DNA of 64,000 nt from Lutjanus erythropterus (GCA_020091685.1 CM034612.1:26528655-26592654), one strand, 5' to 3'. Counted from the first letter of the stretch, positions 53,001 through 63,289 are shown. Notes: generated from the letters alone by a model not told the origin. Translations and numbers: made by a program.

Positions 53001-53436
53001 CAACTTGTTGAATGCTCACTGTTGATGAGACCAGAGCATCACAACTACTGAGAGAAGATACTGATAAGACTATTGATTATTAGTAGTAATGGCAGCAGCA
53101 GTACTGTTAGTATTAATAATAATATGCAGTAGCAGTAGTAGTAGTAGTAGTGCTGCAGTAGTAGCAGTAATACTACTAATTAGGGCTGAACAGTTAATTT
53201 TATCGAAATTTCAACATAGTCTCCTGCAATTTTCAAATCACAGTAGGTGCAATATTTGTTAAAACCCAATATTTGTTCGTTAAATGATTGTTGCTGCAGA
53301 GATGTGCTGACCTACACATCAGATCTACAGACTGAAGAAAACATTTTTTGTAAGACTGAAACTAAAGATTATTTTCATTATCAATCATTTTTATGATTAA
53401 TCGATTAGTTGTTTCGTTCATAAAATGTCAGAAAAT

Positions 53437-53470
<34 letters not shown>

Positions 53471-54029
53471 ATGAAAATGAATTCTGTCAGACTCTTACCA
53501 ATTTTAAAAAAAAGGTCCAAACGTGAAAACATGTCCACCTGTCTTCCACAGGCTCCACCTGTTTGGACCAATTTTTCAACTAGTGATCAATCTGTCAATA
53601 ATTTTGCCACTAATCAATCAGTTGTTTGGTCTATAAAACGTCAAACAATGTTGATCAAAGTTCAAGATGACGTCCTCATATGTCTTGTTTTGTCCACAAC
53701 TCAAAAATATTCAGTTTACTGTCGGACAGGAGTTAAGAAACCAGATTTATCAGAAAAGTTGCTAAGTAATTTTCTAGTTGACAACTAATCGATTAATCAA
53801 CAAGTCACTGCAGTTCTACATTGTTTGGTACAGATCACTGCAAAAATCAAACCGTTAATATCTTTTAATATGTTTCTCAAAATTAGCATTCTCTGTAATA
53901 CTGCAAATTAAACTGCAATTTGATATTTTTTCAAAATCGTTCAGCCCTACTACTAATAAAGAAGAACTTATCAGTTTATGTCACATGGGGAAGCAGAGCT
54001 GCAGCCACCAGCTCTAAATAGAACAAAAT

Positions 54030-54064
<35 letters not shown>

Positions 54065-57000
54065 CGTCCCACCTGGCAGCCGTTGTGGATGAGTGTGTCC
54101 ATGGCCTTCCTGATGGCGGGGTTCGGTGGCTCGCAGCCCTCCACCTGCGTCTTGAAGTTGTGTTCGAAGTACGGCCCCATCATGTAGAAGTTCTCCCCCC
54201 ACTCGTCCACTGTGATCTTAGCTTTGGTCTGAATCACTGTGTAGATTCCTCCAACTGTTCACACACAGTGAAGACAAATCAACAGCCCTGAAGGCACACT
54301 TTTAACTTCTTTTCTGCATTTAAAGCGCACTGATACTGTCGCTGTGAGAAGAGGTCATATCTGATACTGGAATTTTCATTTATCTGTTAGATTAAAAGTC
54401 TGGGATCATTTTATGCAGAAAAAGCAAAAAATTGAAATTTAAAAGAGAAACCAATCTCGTGAAAATTTCCCTCCTTGCTTTGAACATTTCAGGATGACCT
54501 GATTACCCCTGGAAGTCGAGCAAAAACATGTCACCCCTTTCATTTTTTTTCATTTCATTTGTAAATATGAAATGATGATGCAGACTGTTTCATAATTCAC
54601 TTGTTGCCCCTAAATTCCAAACGTTCAGATGTGTCTGCAGGCACCCTGAGGTTGATGCGGGGCGATTTAGTGTAGTTTGTGACTCAGACAAACACAGACA
54701 GCAGAGCAAAACACGTGGAAATGTTTTCTGTCTCTCACATGGCAACAAAAAGACAAATATTGATATGAACGACTATCAACAATCAGTGAGCTCATAATGA
54801 CGTCTGAACTGCATCAGAGAGCAGGAGTGATATAAGAGCTGAGACAACAGCAGAGAGACTGATAACCTCTGAACTGTTTGACAACATGATGACCATGAAA
54901 CAGAGAAACACACAGACTCATATGAAGTATTGGACATGCAGGAACTGTGCTGCTGTCAGAATCAAAGTGTACAAGAAAGAAAGGCTCTGTCATTTCAGTG
55001 TGAAATTCACCTCCAGTTCTTCACATCCAGAGCCCAGGTTGAGCTCATCACAAGTCCACCCCTCATCACATCCTGATCTTCAGCCATCCCTTCACCACCA
55101 CACCCCATCACGGGTTTCCTACATTAACTCCTTCCTTATACATGATGGCGTCATGATGGAGTCTACTCACCACATTTCTCATCCAGATTGAGTACAGGCC
55201 AATTAAATATATTGTGTAGCAAAGGTGGAAAAAGTACATACATTCTGCGTTCAAGTAGAAGTAAAGATTCTATTGTGTAAAAAAAAAAGACGTAGAAGTA
55301 CTGATTCAACTTCTTTACTGCAGTAAAAGTGAAAAAGTACAGGCTCTGAAATGTCCTCAAAGTGCAAAAGTAAAACATAGCTCTCTGAAGGACATTTCTA
55401 TTGACTGAGTCTGTGATCCTCAGCTTTTCTCTGAAGTCTGTTTCATCTTCTTACGTCTTTTTTGTCTCCTTACACCTTTTGTCATTTTCATCATATCACA
55501 TAATTTTCATCTTGTTATGTCTTGTTACAATGTTTCTGTCTAGTTACATCATTTTTTCTTGTTATTTTGATTTTGTCTTGTTGCATCTTTTACTTTGTTT
55601 TCGTCTTATTATGTCTGGTTACATTATTTTTGTCTTGTTATGTCTTCATGTTGTTTTTGTCTTGTTACATTGTTTCTGTCTCATTATGTTGTTTTTGTTT
55701 AGTTGCATCTTTTATTCAGTTTTTGTCTTTTTATGCCTTGTTACATTGTTATTGTCTTGTTACGTCATTTTGATAGTTTTCATCTTGTTACATCTTCTTT
55801 AACTTCTTTTTTTGTCTTGGTTCATCATTTTTGTCTTGTTATGTTGCTTTCTTCTTATGGGGTCTTTTACTTCATTTTTGTCTTGTTACATCTGTTACAA
55901 TGTTTTACAATATTTGTGTTAAAGTTTAGAGTAAAAGAAAAAAGTCAGAAAAATAAATTATAATTATAATAATTTATTAAAGTACCGACACCAGATTTTT
56001 ATAAATTTGTTAAGTTCATCACAGTACAGTCATATCATTTAGTTCACAGCTTAAAAACATGTTTTGTGTGCAGTACCTCTTTAAATATTCTTTATATAAG
56101 GCCTTATACATCACGGGTGCCTGAACTTTCAAAAAGTAAGTTACTGCAGCCACTGGCAGACTATTATCACATCTGATGTCCACCAAAATGAAATGTTACA
56201 CACAGTAACAAGTTGCAAAAAAAACTCTGACCTCAGTCACGACCTCACTGGTCATGGTGGACTCAGGAGGGGGAAATATACAAAAGTGCCCTTTTGGATG
56301 CTCCTAGGGTAGATAAACACGATAAAGTGCACCCTAGAGTGGTCCAATGTCCAAGACAGTCTGCCCTTCCAGTGGAAAAAACACAATGCAGTGTAAGTGA
56401 CCTGATGGCTAGAAAATGAATTGGCCTCTACATGCCTCTAAATGGTTAAATAGTTAATAACTCTCTGTGTGTTTTATTACAAAGGTGTACCTTGAGTCAC
56501 ATAATAAAATAATGTTAGTTTAAACCAGGGATTGGTAAGTCCACCACCGCTCAGTGTCCTCAGTGGTGTGGTTCTGTGTCTGTACGCACACACGAAAGTG
56601 AGTAAATCATGAAATAAACAAATAAACGGCTCGCAAACCGCAGGGCTCCAATGTCCATTTAATGCAACACAGTCGTTGCTCAATATGTTACTAATTTTGC
56701 TGCAACAAAGTAGTGACGTATTGAGCAACACTGTTCCTCATCAGACTGAAACTGCACAATGGATACTACTTGCACCCAGGGTGAAATAGCCACTGTAGCT
56801 GTTTGCAATCAGGTGTATGTCAGGCAGGGCAGAGATCAGTATGAGCACCAGGTGGTCGTAGCCAACAATGCTATTTGCACCCAGCCTAAGTATGTAGTTT
56901 TGTTGCCGAAACCTAACCAAACTACACCTCAAACTGAAAATGATTAGACAAAAATAAACTAAATAATAAGACAAATTAGAAGTTAAAGCTAGCTTCTAAT

Positions 57001-59486
57001 TTCACACTTAACTAAAATTCTGCTTTTCCAGAACAAGTCTCAGATCACGTGTGAAAGAGTCCTGTGCTTTATCCATTCATCCACCGCCACCCGTTATCTA
57101 CAGAGAATGTATCACTCTTCATAGCTTAACTAAGAGGGTCAGGTGTCTATTCTCACCTGAGTGCAAATAGACACTCCATTATTTATATATGCATGCACTC
57201 TATGTGCATAACTGTATTTATTAATGGATGTCCAGTCCTCCGTTAGAGGCTCTTCATGTGAATTATCACTGTTTTCATGTGTATAAGATAATATCACTGT
57301 AGTTTGATGAAGATCAGTGTTACTCAGTATGTCACCACCTTGGTGCATAAAATGATGGTGCAGTGTCTCACAACAACAACAAAGTCATGGGTTCTGATCC
57401 CAGTTCGGACACGGCCTTTCTCTGTGGAGTTTGCGTCTTCTCCCCGTGCTTGTGTGAGTTTCCCCTGATTTAAAATGTATATGTTAATTTTAAGAACCTT
57501 TATTAAAACTTCCTTTTTTATCTTAGAATTACAACCAAAGTAAGACCCTTTTTAAAAAAATATGTTTAGCCATTTTATAGTTTTATTCATTGGACAAGAA
57601 ATGGGGAGAGAGAGTCGGGGGGTGACATGCAGCAGAAGGTCACATGCATGGATTCACAGCTCTACTGAGCTACCAGGACATTCCAGAATTAGACCCTTTT
57701 TAACTATGAAAGATGCTGAAATACTCATTCATGCTGATATTACTAGCTGTTTAAACAGTAACTCCGTCTTTACTGTTTAGTAAGAAAACTACAACTTGTT
57801 GAGAATGCTGCAGCCAGAGTTTTAACCAAAACCAAAAAAACTGATCACATGACCCCTCTGCTTAAAACACTACACTGGCTACCTGTTTCTTTTAGACTTG
57901 GTGTTTAAGTTCTTTTACTGGTTTATAAAACTTTGAACGATCTTGCAGAACTACCATGAGAGCCTGCGACCAACCAGGACCCGTGTGTGCGAGCCTCAAT
58001 GAATGTACTACACAGTGGCAGCATTACTTTCCATTTTCATTCAAAAAGATTACAAAAGTTTAAATAAGGATTAATTGGTGATTTCAGAGCATTTTAAATC
58101 TGTGTGCTCTCGTTTCCTTTATTAATTACTGACATTAGATCTGATGGTGATGGGCAGGTCCTCACTCTTCCAAACAACAAGGATCTTCTTTCATTTTATG
58201 TTTCAGTTGGATCACTGAGGTGAGAGTTTCTTCTGTTTTTATGCCCCTAAACTATAGAACTCATTGCTTGTAGACATTAGAACAGCAAACTCTCTCTGTA
58301 TTTTTAAGAGTAAAGTTAAGAGCTGTCTTTTATGTTTTATTGTTGTAATTTTACTCCTGCATTTTTTTATTTGTATTTTTATTATTCTTTGTTGGTTTTT
58401 ATTTGTTGTTATTTTAAATTTGCCATATGAAGCCATTTGGGCTGCAAGTCTGTATGAAAGGTGATGTCTGAGTTGAGTTCCTCCAGGCGCTCAAGTTTCC
58501 TCCATCATCAAAAATCAGTAATTTTCCAGTCAGTACTTCTGACCAAGGTGCTGGTTTAGAACTGGAGCTGGTCTCCAGGCGCTGCACAGCAGCTGTCCAT
58601 TGCTCCTGATAGCAGGACGGGCTGAATGCAGCCACTAAACCTCACTGTACATTGTTCTCTGTATGACTGACAATGAAGTCGACCTGTAAAGTGAACATTC
58701 ATTCTGTTTTACTACCCTGCAGACACAATTATTACCTCTATAAAAGGTGGAATTTATTCATCCAGTTTGTTCACCGTCCAACACATTTTCCATATTTGTG
58801 CTATCTCATTATTGACACATCAGCCAAGGCAGTAGTTGCTCCACTTTCAGCACTTATCTGCAGTTTAATGTTTAGCTCTGCAGAGGGAGCAGACTCACTC
58901 GCTGGGTTTGCAATATTTGCTCTTCACAGGGCAAAGAGACACAGTTTTACACAAAATAAAACCAATACTGCAGGCCTACTGCCAGCCACACACACACTTG
59001 AGACATTAGAGGACTTCCTTTACTACGTTTACTAAAATGCCCCATACTGAATTAATTCAATGCATTATTATAATTTGTTATTATGCAATCAAAGAAATGT
59101 TTTAGTCTCCTGCCAAAGTCAATGTTTTCAATTTTCTTATCATTACAGCGGATTCTTATCCAAAATGAAGGTGACAAATACATGAAATGAGAGGTCTGTC
59201 CGTGTTGTGTCATGAAATATACAAAAAAATACAACATTTGCATCGTTTGCATTTGCACCTTTGCCATTCTTTGAAAGGACTCATACTTTACTGCATCAAT
59301 GCATCAGTGCAAATATCTAATGTGTTTCAGAAATGAAAGCATCCTCACACTGCTGATCTTACCTTTGTTGGTGACCTCCCAGGCCACCTCGAACAGCAGC
59401 AGGTCCTCCACAGGCAGCTCGTCCTCCTCCCAGGCCGGCAGCACCCCGCTCAGGGACGTCATGGACAGGGAACGAGACAGCGGCAT
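35011..59486 (-). CDS. GYS2: Glycogen synthase 2 (liver isoform)
   Basis: Cytosolic GT3-family enzyme that adds glucose from UDP-glucose to glycogen; rate-limiting for hepatic glycogen storage. Sixteen exons (minus strand): 59363-59486, 54073-54254, 51518-51709, 51222-51407, 48070-48214, 47692-47809, 47409-47529, 47125-47231, 45864-45923, 45650-45728, 40362-40475, 39924-40050, 38067-38162, 37827-37990, 37486-37566, 35011-35232; 2118 nt, 705 aa (human GYS2 703). Visible: regulatory Ser8 in [16 protein letters not shown]-glucose loop at 41-44; E-X7-E catalytic pair Glu512/Glu520 in EPWGYTPGE; arginine cluster [18 protein letters not shown] for glucose-6-phosphate control; acidic tail with [21 protein letters not shown]-like and [13 protein letters not shown] segments and the tail match GYS2 rather than GYS1, and the neighbours agree. 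Odd: residue 519, next to Glu520, is Gly where human GYS1 and GYS2 have Ala; its codon spans the exon 12/13 junction. Weak donors follow exon 8 (gtatgg) and exon 14 (gtctgt). Confidence 0.97.
36200..37350. repeat. 21-bp T-rich minisatellite in GYS2 intron 15
   Basis: Around fifty imperfect units built as CTTTGTGGTTGTTTTG plus five variable bases (GTGTCT or GCATCA types). Because the period is a multiple of three, both strands stay open for long runs, giving heptad-like KRHKTTT (minus) and LFVVVLC (plus) pseudo-proteins. These are not genes. Confidence 0.8.
38038..38060. repeat. (GT)n microsatellite beside GYS2 exon 13 donor
   Basis: Eleven to twelve GT units on the plus strand, that is (CA)n in the GYS2 transcript, starting about seven bases after the exon 13 splice donor. 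Confidence 0.85.
38370..39900. repeat. Foldback array of TTAGCCC/GGGCTAA palindromes in GYS2 intron 12
   Basis: Many copies of TTAGCCCTGGGCTAA-type palindromes. An inverted pair spans most of the region: CTGCACTTAGCCAAGGGCTA (38382) with its complement-like GCCCTGGGCTAAGTGCAG (39192), and TTCTTAGAACCTTCTTAGCC with GGACTAAGAAGGTTCTAAGA. A second pair is built on CATTCTAGAATGT (38939, 39241, 39845). Confidence 0.65.
40526..41473. mobile_element. DNA element with ~57-bp internal tandem array, GYS2 intron 10
   Basis: Ends CACTCTTGTAGAAATAAGGG and CTTTTATTTCTGCAC are loosely inverted. Between them about ten units of TTCTAGATAAAACCCTTGG + AATATAAAAAGGTTCTTG + AGAACC repeat every 56-60 bases. GGTTCT..AGAACC pairs make the whole element self-complementary. 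Confidence 0.6.
42384..42735 (+). mobile_element. 5' part of a Tc1-like transposon
   Basis: Starts TACACTGCCTAGCCAAAAAA and continues with CACCTGGATTTAACTAAGCA, the recognisable left end of a common fish Tc1-like family. Broken HTH-coding remnants follow (AAGCAAAGAAAACAAC). There is no catalytic domain and no right TIR. Confidence 0.65.
42740..45649. other. GYS2 intron 10, remainder
   Basis: AT-rich intron with TTAATTAATTAATTGATTA near 44175. No coding signal or clear element ends. Confidence 0.35.
45989..46390 (-). mobile_element. Non-LTR retrotransposon 3' coding remnant
   Basis: A minus-strand frame of 132 codons reads [43 protein letters not shown], the conserved C-terminal part of a LINE ORF abundant in fish. 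It lies in GYS2 sense orientation, ending 66 bases before exon 9. The clade is not assigned. Nothing upstream can be read as intact reverse transcriptase. Confidence 0.65.
46391..47124. other. GYS2 intron 8, remainder
   Basis: Possibly more of the LINE relic (GAGAATGTCTTCACC region on the minus strand) but too decayed to support. Confidence 0.3.
48490..48690. repeat. GTCTTGACTTGGGACTTG simple repeat
   Basis: Five or six imperfect copies of CTTGACTTGGGAC / GAACTTGTCAGT. Opposite orientation to the copy at 18770-18870. Confidence 0.55.
49687..50963. mobile_element. Nested DNA elements in GYS2 intron 4
   Basis: Outer ends GGTAACATTTTATAC and TATAAAGTGTTTCC are imperfect inverted termini. Inside, a TTAA-flanked 176-bp element (49708-49883: TTAAAGGAGCAATATG / GCAGATTTCTCCTTTAA) and a GTACTCAAGTACAAGTAC repeat (about 50348-50838) are inserted; the host sequence ACTAAGTTAAGTTTCT recurs on both sides of the latter. 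Confidence 0.5.
51900..52500. repeat. Diverged GACTTGAGTC-type repeat in GYS2 intron 2
   Basis: GACTTGAGTCACACC and ACATGAGTCAGACTTG at one end, GAGTACAAGTCTTGAGTG at the other. The middle is similar to the region near 48290-48480 (AAAACTATG.GGTGGT.AACAAAAA). Confidence 0.45.
52806..52817 (-). promoter_or_regulatory. CTCF-type motif
   Basis: On the minus strand CCACTAGAGGGC matches all 12 positions of the CTCF core CCASYAGRKGGC. Located in GYS2 intron 2. Occupancy is unknown, and similar words occur in some repeats. Confidence 0.4.
53090..53178. repeat. (AGT)n-rich microsatellite
   Basis: Interrupted AGTAGTAGT / GCAGTAGTAG trinucleotide tract immediately left of the hAT-like element. Confidence 0.7.
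53181..53949. mobile_element. hAT-like MITE with perfect 8-bp target duplication
   Basis: Begins TAGGGCTGAAC and ends GTTCAGCCCTA. CTACTAAT flanks it at 53173-53180 and 53950-53957. An ATTAATCGATTA-family repeat (about 53360-53815, with a long A run at about 53440-53468) is inserted inside it. Confidence 0.75.
54032..54061. repeat. (AC)15 microsatellite beside GYS2 exon 2 donor
   Basis: A pure dinucleotide run; in the GYS2 transcript it is (GU)n starting about 11 bases after the exon 2 splice donor. Confidence 0.9.
55450..55920. repeat. ~19-bp T-rich minisatellite in GYS2 intron 1
   Basis: About two dozen degenerate units of GTCTTGTTACATTGTTTT type. Open frames on the plus strand (for example 55401-55802) come from the repeat and are not genes. 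Confidence 0.65.
57556..57690 (-). mobile_element. tRNA-derived SINE, antisense copy
   Basis: The minus strand reads TGGTAGCTCAGTAGAGC (A-box-like), TGAATCCATG, GCTGCATGTCACC, CTCTCTCCCC, matching the SINE at 27729. A 13-bp direct repeat AGACCCTTTTTAA flanks it (57543-57555 and 57691-57703). Confidence 0.7.
57779..58345 (+). mobile_element. L2-clade LINE 3' end, decayed
   Basis: Conceptual translation shows [39 protein letters not shown] and, after frameshifts, [19 protein letters not shown]. This is the C-terminal tail typical of fish L2-type reverse transcriptase ORFs. It is disrupted by frameshifts and a missing segment. Confidence 0.7.
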
Positions 59487-59639
59487 CTTCGAAACGTCTG
59501 GACCTGGATTCTACAACTGTGGCGGTCTGAGGAGAGGTCCTTCAAACGGGCCTGCAGGTGGAGGTCCTGGGCTCAGCGGGGACAGTCCTCCAGGACACTG
59601 CAGGACAAGATAAAAGGGACTGACGGGGGCAAAGAGCTT

Positions 59640-59655
59640 CCACCCCGCCTACTGA
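59640..59655 (-). promoter_or_regulatory. GC box upstream of GYS2
   Basis: On the minus strand GGCGGGGTGG lies about 160 bases upstream of the GYS2 start codon, a typical Sp/KLF site. No TATA box is evident in GYS2 orientation. Confidence 0.35.
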
Positions 59656-60462
59656 GGCTGACCTCCAGAGAGCAGGAGGGGACATTTACCTTCCATAGAC
59701 ACACACACACACACAAACACACACACCAGGGTGATGAACTGAATGTGATTGTGAAATGTAGAACTCTCACTGACAGATATTATCAAAGGATGTCACCATG
59801 GCAATGTATCCAATCATGAATTTAAACATCAATTTTTCTTTTTTTTAAAAATTATCATTTCTGCCTGCATTTGAGTTTTTTATTGCTTTGTTTATTTGAC
59901 AGGGACATTTATTGATCTACAGGGGAAAAATCTAAATGACCCAGTTGTAGTCTATAGATCCATTTTTCCATGACCAGATGTTAAAAAGTAGAAGATATGC
60001 CAACACAGAACTTTATTTTTGAACATAATGTTTTTATTTTTTTTACTTTTATATGCAGCATCTTATGTATATTTGATCAATTTATAAAAATCAAAAATAC
60101 TGGTGAAAGGTAACTTTTGTCTCAGTGCCTTGATGTCATGTAGTAAATTATTTTGCCTCCATTATATATCTTAAATAAAATTAAATGCAGCATTATATCC
60201 TAATGCAGCAGTCCAGTGGAGCCCGTCTACACCTCTGCAGCTGCAGCAAGAAGGTTAATGATTGTATTGATTGTCAAGTTGTGAAATAGTGATCAATATT
60301 TGTAAGGGCTGATACTGAGGCTTCATTCAGTAACAAAAACACACACAAGGCTTGTCTGCATTTTCACTTTCAGTCAGTATCCTGTGATTTCAATGACAAA
60401 TTCTGTCTCTTCTCATTCCTTTAATATTTTAAGTTGTTACGTCTCATGAACTAATTCCTGAA

Positions 60463-60640
60463 GATCATCATGATAATCATCATCATCATAGTGATCATCA
60501 TCATTGTAGTGGTAATCCTCATTATAATAGTGAACATCATTATCACTATAGTGATCATCCTTATGATCATAGTGATCAGCATCATGATCATCATCATAAT
60601 GGTGACCGTCATCACCATAGTGATCATCATCAGATCTTTA
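60463..60640. repeat. Interrupted ATC/ATAGTG tandem repeat
   Basis: ATCATCATCATAGTGATCATC-type units of about 18 bases form a degenerate trinucleotide-based array. Its Ile-rich open frame is spurious. Confidence 0.75.
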
Positions 60641-61360
60641 CTAATAGTGATGAGTCATATTGTGTCCCAGTTTCACACTCAGCTGTGTTTCACCCCTGTG
60701 GAGTCTGCAAACACACCATAACATGCAGCAGCACAGCAAACACTCTGCCATCAACAGTGTGATGCTGACAGAACTTTGAGCCACATTAAACACATTAAAG
60801 TCTTTGCTGAAAAAAGTAGCTAAGGAGAGACGCTCCAGGTGAAGAGTGCAAAAGAGTTTTATGAAAATGACATGCATGAATACTCAAACGAGGCCTTTTC
60901 TCATCTAATGCTAACTTTTGGTAAATTGATGAGAAATCTACAGATGCAGATCGACATACATCAGTAAAAGAAAAGCCTAAATATGTATTTTGGATGTCTT
61001 TTTTTTTCCACTGGTCTGAAAGAAGACGTGTTGCAGAAGCAAAATAGACCAAAATTTCAAAATTGATCAGCTAATGAAAAAGAGTCCAACCTGTTGCAGC
61101 TCTTTGTATCACTGTAGAGAGGACTGTGCAATTACACTGCTGGGGTTTTAGCCCTCTTTCCGTCACTTATTTGTTTTTAAAATGTTCATCACTGTACCAT
61201 TTTCCAACATGCACTGACATATTACCTTTTACCGGATGAATGATATCAACAGCAAACTGAGCTGTCAACATTTCCCGGAAGAGCTGATGAATGATGCATT
61301 TGAGAACCTCCAGCGATGGACAGCTCCGCAATTTACAGCACAGAGACGCAGGTGACTGTG

Positions 61361-61409
61361 ATTGGCTGTGAGCTCCAGGAGCACAAGGTCACCTGGTGAA
61401 ACTATAAAA
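61361..61409 (+). promoter_or_regulatory. KISS2 core promoter
   Basis: TATAAAA at 61403-61409, 80 bases before the KISS2 ATG. An inverted CCAAT (ATTGG, 61361-61365) lies about 40 bases upstream and a nuclear-receptor half-site AGGTCA is at 61386-61391. The half-site is suggestive only; no full oestrogen response element palindrome is seen. Confidence 0.6.
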
Positions 61410-61488
61410 CAGGTCTGATGGGAGTGAACGCATTAATACCTGGAGATTCACACTTGAATGTGCAGCGTTTGGACACACAGCAGACAGG

Positions 61489-63189
61489 ATGAGACTGGTG
61501 GCTCTGGTCGTGGTGTGTGGGCTCATTGTAGGTCAGGATGGAGGGAGTGTGGGAGCAGCTCTGCCTGGATTTGACTCACAGAGGACACAAGCAACAGGTG
61601 AGAAACCTAATCAGATCCATTTGAATTCAAAATGATGGACAGGTGGAAGCCTACAGTATAGAAATACAGTGCAGAATACAATTTTGAGGTACTTTTATAA
61701 TATTTTCTATATTTCATAGGGGGATATTGTACTTTTAAGTTCACTACACTAATTGGACAGCTACAGTTACTGTCCTGATAATGATTTTACATCTAAAACA
61801 TATGATAAACTTTTTATTTCCAAACATAAACTTCTAAATTCTGTTTCAAAGCCTTCTCTACAAAACAGTGTTTGGAAACAGTAAAAAAAATGTATATCGC
61901 ACATGTGGAGACACTCACATTGAGTAAAATGCTCCATGAATTTCTGTGTATCAGTCCATTATAACAACAATAATAATATTAATGTGTTTTTGAAATATTG
62001 ATTTACTCCCTTAACGAAGCGCCACAGCTGCCACATCTAAAAAAGAAAATGTATCACATTATAATGTAAAAAGTTTATTCTTATAACAAGATGTTGTAAC
62101 AAGATATTTTTATATTATTACAATATACAGACTTATCACCTTAAACCAAAGAAATGAATACATGTAACGTTATAACATGAAAACTTGTAAAAACTTGTAG
62201 AATGTTTCATGTTATACTAACTTATATTGTTAAAATATGATAACTTTCATTGGTAACACGTAAAACATTTCGTTCTGTAACATGATAATTTACATTATTA
62301 AAACATAAAATGTTTAATGTTTTAATATGATAACTAACATTTTTTAAATGCAAAATGTTTCATGTTATAACGTGATAACTTTCACTGTGGAAACATGAAA
62401 CATTTCACATTATAACATGACATCTTACATCACATTACAATATAAAACATTTCAAATTTTAATGTCATAACTTCCATAACTTACATTGTTAAAACAAAAT
62501 GTTTCAAACATTAAATTTAAACATTATACATTAAACATTATATATATATATATATATATATACATATATCATCATGCACTGTCACTGTCAATATAAATCC
62601 TGAACACTGTATTTACTTTACATACACCTGTGTACATGCATATACAGCAGCTGCTCAGCTTAGTTTAGCTNTATATTATGTTATAACAAGAAAAGTTTAT
62701 AAATCATAATAATGTAAAATATCTTGTTATAACTTAAACTTTTCACATTCTAACTGATCATACTGATCTGTTTTTCTTTTCTGGTGTAATCCTTATATAT
62801 AAAATATTAATTTTGTGTATTTATTTAATAAAGAAACAAATAAAGTGATGCTTTCCCAGCAGAAGGCTGCTGATGTCAGTATGCGTCCAGATGTGAGCTG
62901 ATGTTTGCTGCTCTTCTCCTCAGGATCAGTCCTCTCTGCACTGAGGAGAAGTGTTGGAGATTTTCTGGCAGAGGACTCCAACCCGTGTTTGTCCCTGAGA
63001 GAGAATGAAGACCAGCGGCAGCTCCTGTGCAACGACCGCAGGAGTAAATTCAACTTCAACCCGTTCGGCCTCCGCTTCGGGAAACGCTACAACGGCTACA
63101 TTTACAGGAGAGCTGTGAAAAGAGCCAGGACAGACAAACTGCTTTCACCCCTGTCTCTGTTCTCACGAGAACTGGAGGTGCCTACCTGA
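61489..63189 (+). CDS. KISS2: Kisspeptin-2 precursor
   Basis: Secreted neuropeptide precursor for the kisspeptin receptor pathway that controls reproduction; KISS2 is often the main form in teleosts and is lost in placental mammals. Two exons, 61489-61597 and 62934-63189 less the acceptor shift: the exact second exon is 62924-63189, after ctcctcag. Total 375 nt, 124 aa, phase 1 intron. Residues 1-23 are a signal peptide (MRLVALVVVCGLIVGQ). The amidated core FNFNPFGLRF is at 79-88, followed by GKR (amide donor Gly89 plus dibasic). RR at 75-76 precedes Ser-Lys, so a 12-residue mature peptide is likely. Cys58 and Cys72 could pair. The tail is basic (RRAVKRAR). It is head to head with GYS2, in the teleost kiss2 neighbourhood with golt1b and gys2. 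The core sequence makes the call secure. Confidence 0.97.
62040..62520. repeat. ~45-bp AT-rich tandem repeat in KISS2 intron 1
   Basis: About ten degenerate units of AACATTTCATGTTATAAC + GATAACTTACATTGTTAAAA. It fills much of the 1.3-kb intron, ending near a (TA)n run at about 62540-62561. Confidence 0.6.
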
Positions 63190-63289
63190 GACACGTGTCC
63201 TCTGAGGACCAGTGTCTCATAGGTGACAAGTCAACATGTCTTTACATGTGTTAAAATAGATCTTTTCCTTAAGATAGAATGTTTCTGTG

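Larger units (their letters stand above)
54255..59362. other. GYS2 intron 1
   Basis: Largest GYS2 intron but one. Besides the listed minisatellite, SINE and LINE pieces it has a GTGGAAAAAGTACAT-type repeat (about 55215-55395). No coding signal is seen. Confidence 0.4.
59487..61488. other. GYS2-KISS2 divergent spacer
   Basis: About 2 kb shared upstream region. It holds a (CA)n run (59697-59728), an interrupted (ATC)n tract and the two promoters. No gene is seen; the small open frames here are composition artefacts. Confidence 0.45.

Noticed and set aside
55401..55963. Phe/Leu/Ser-rich open frames in GYS2 intron 1
   Set aside because: Product of the ~19-bp T-rich tandem repeat.
60470..60721. 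Ile/Val-rich open frame resembling a membrane peptide
   Set aside because: It is a translation of the ATC-based simple repeat.
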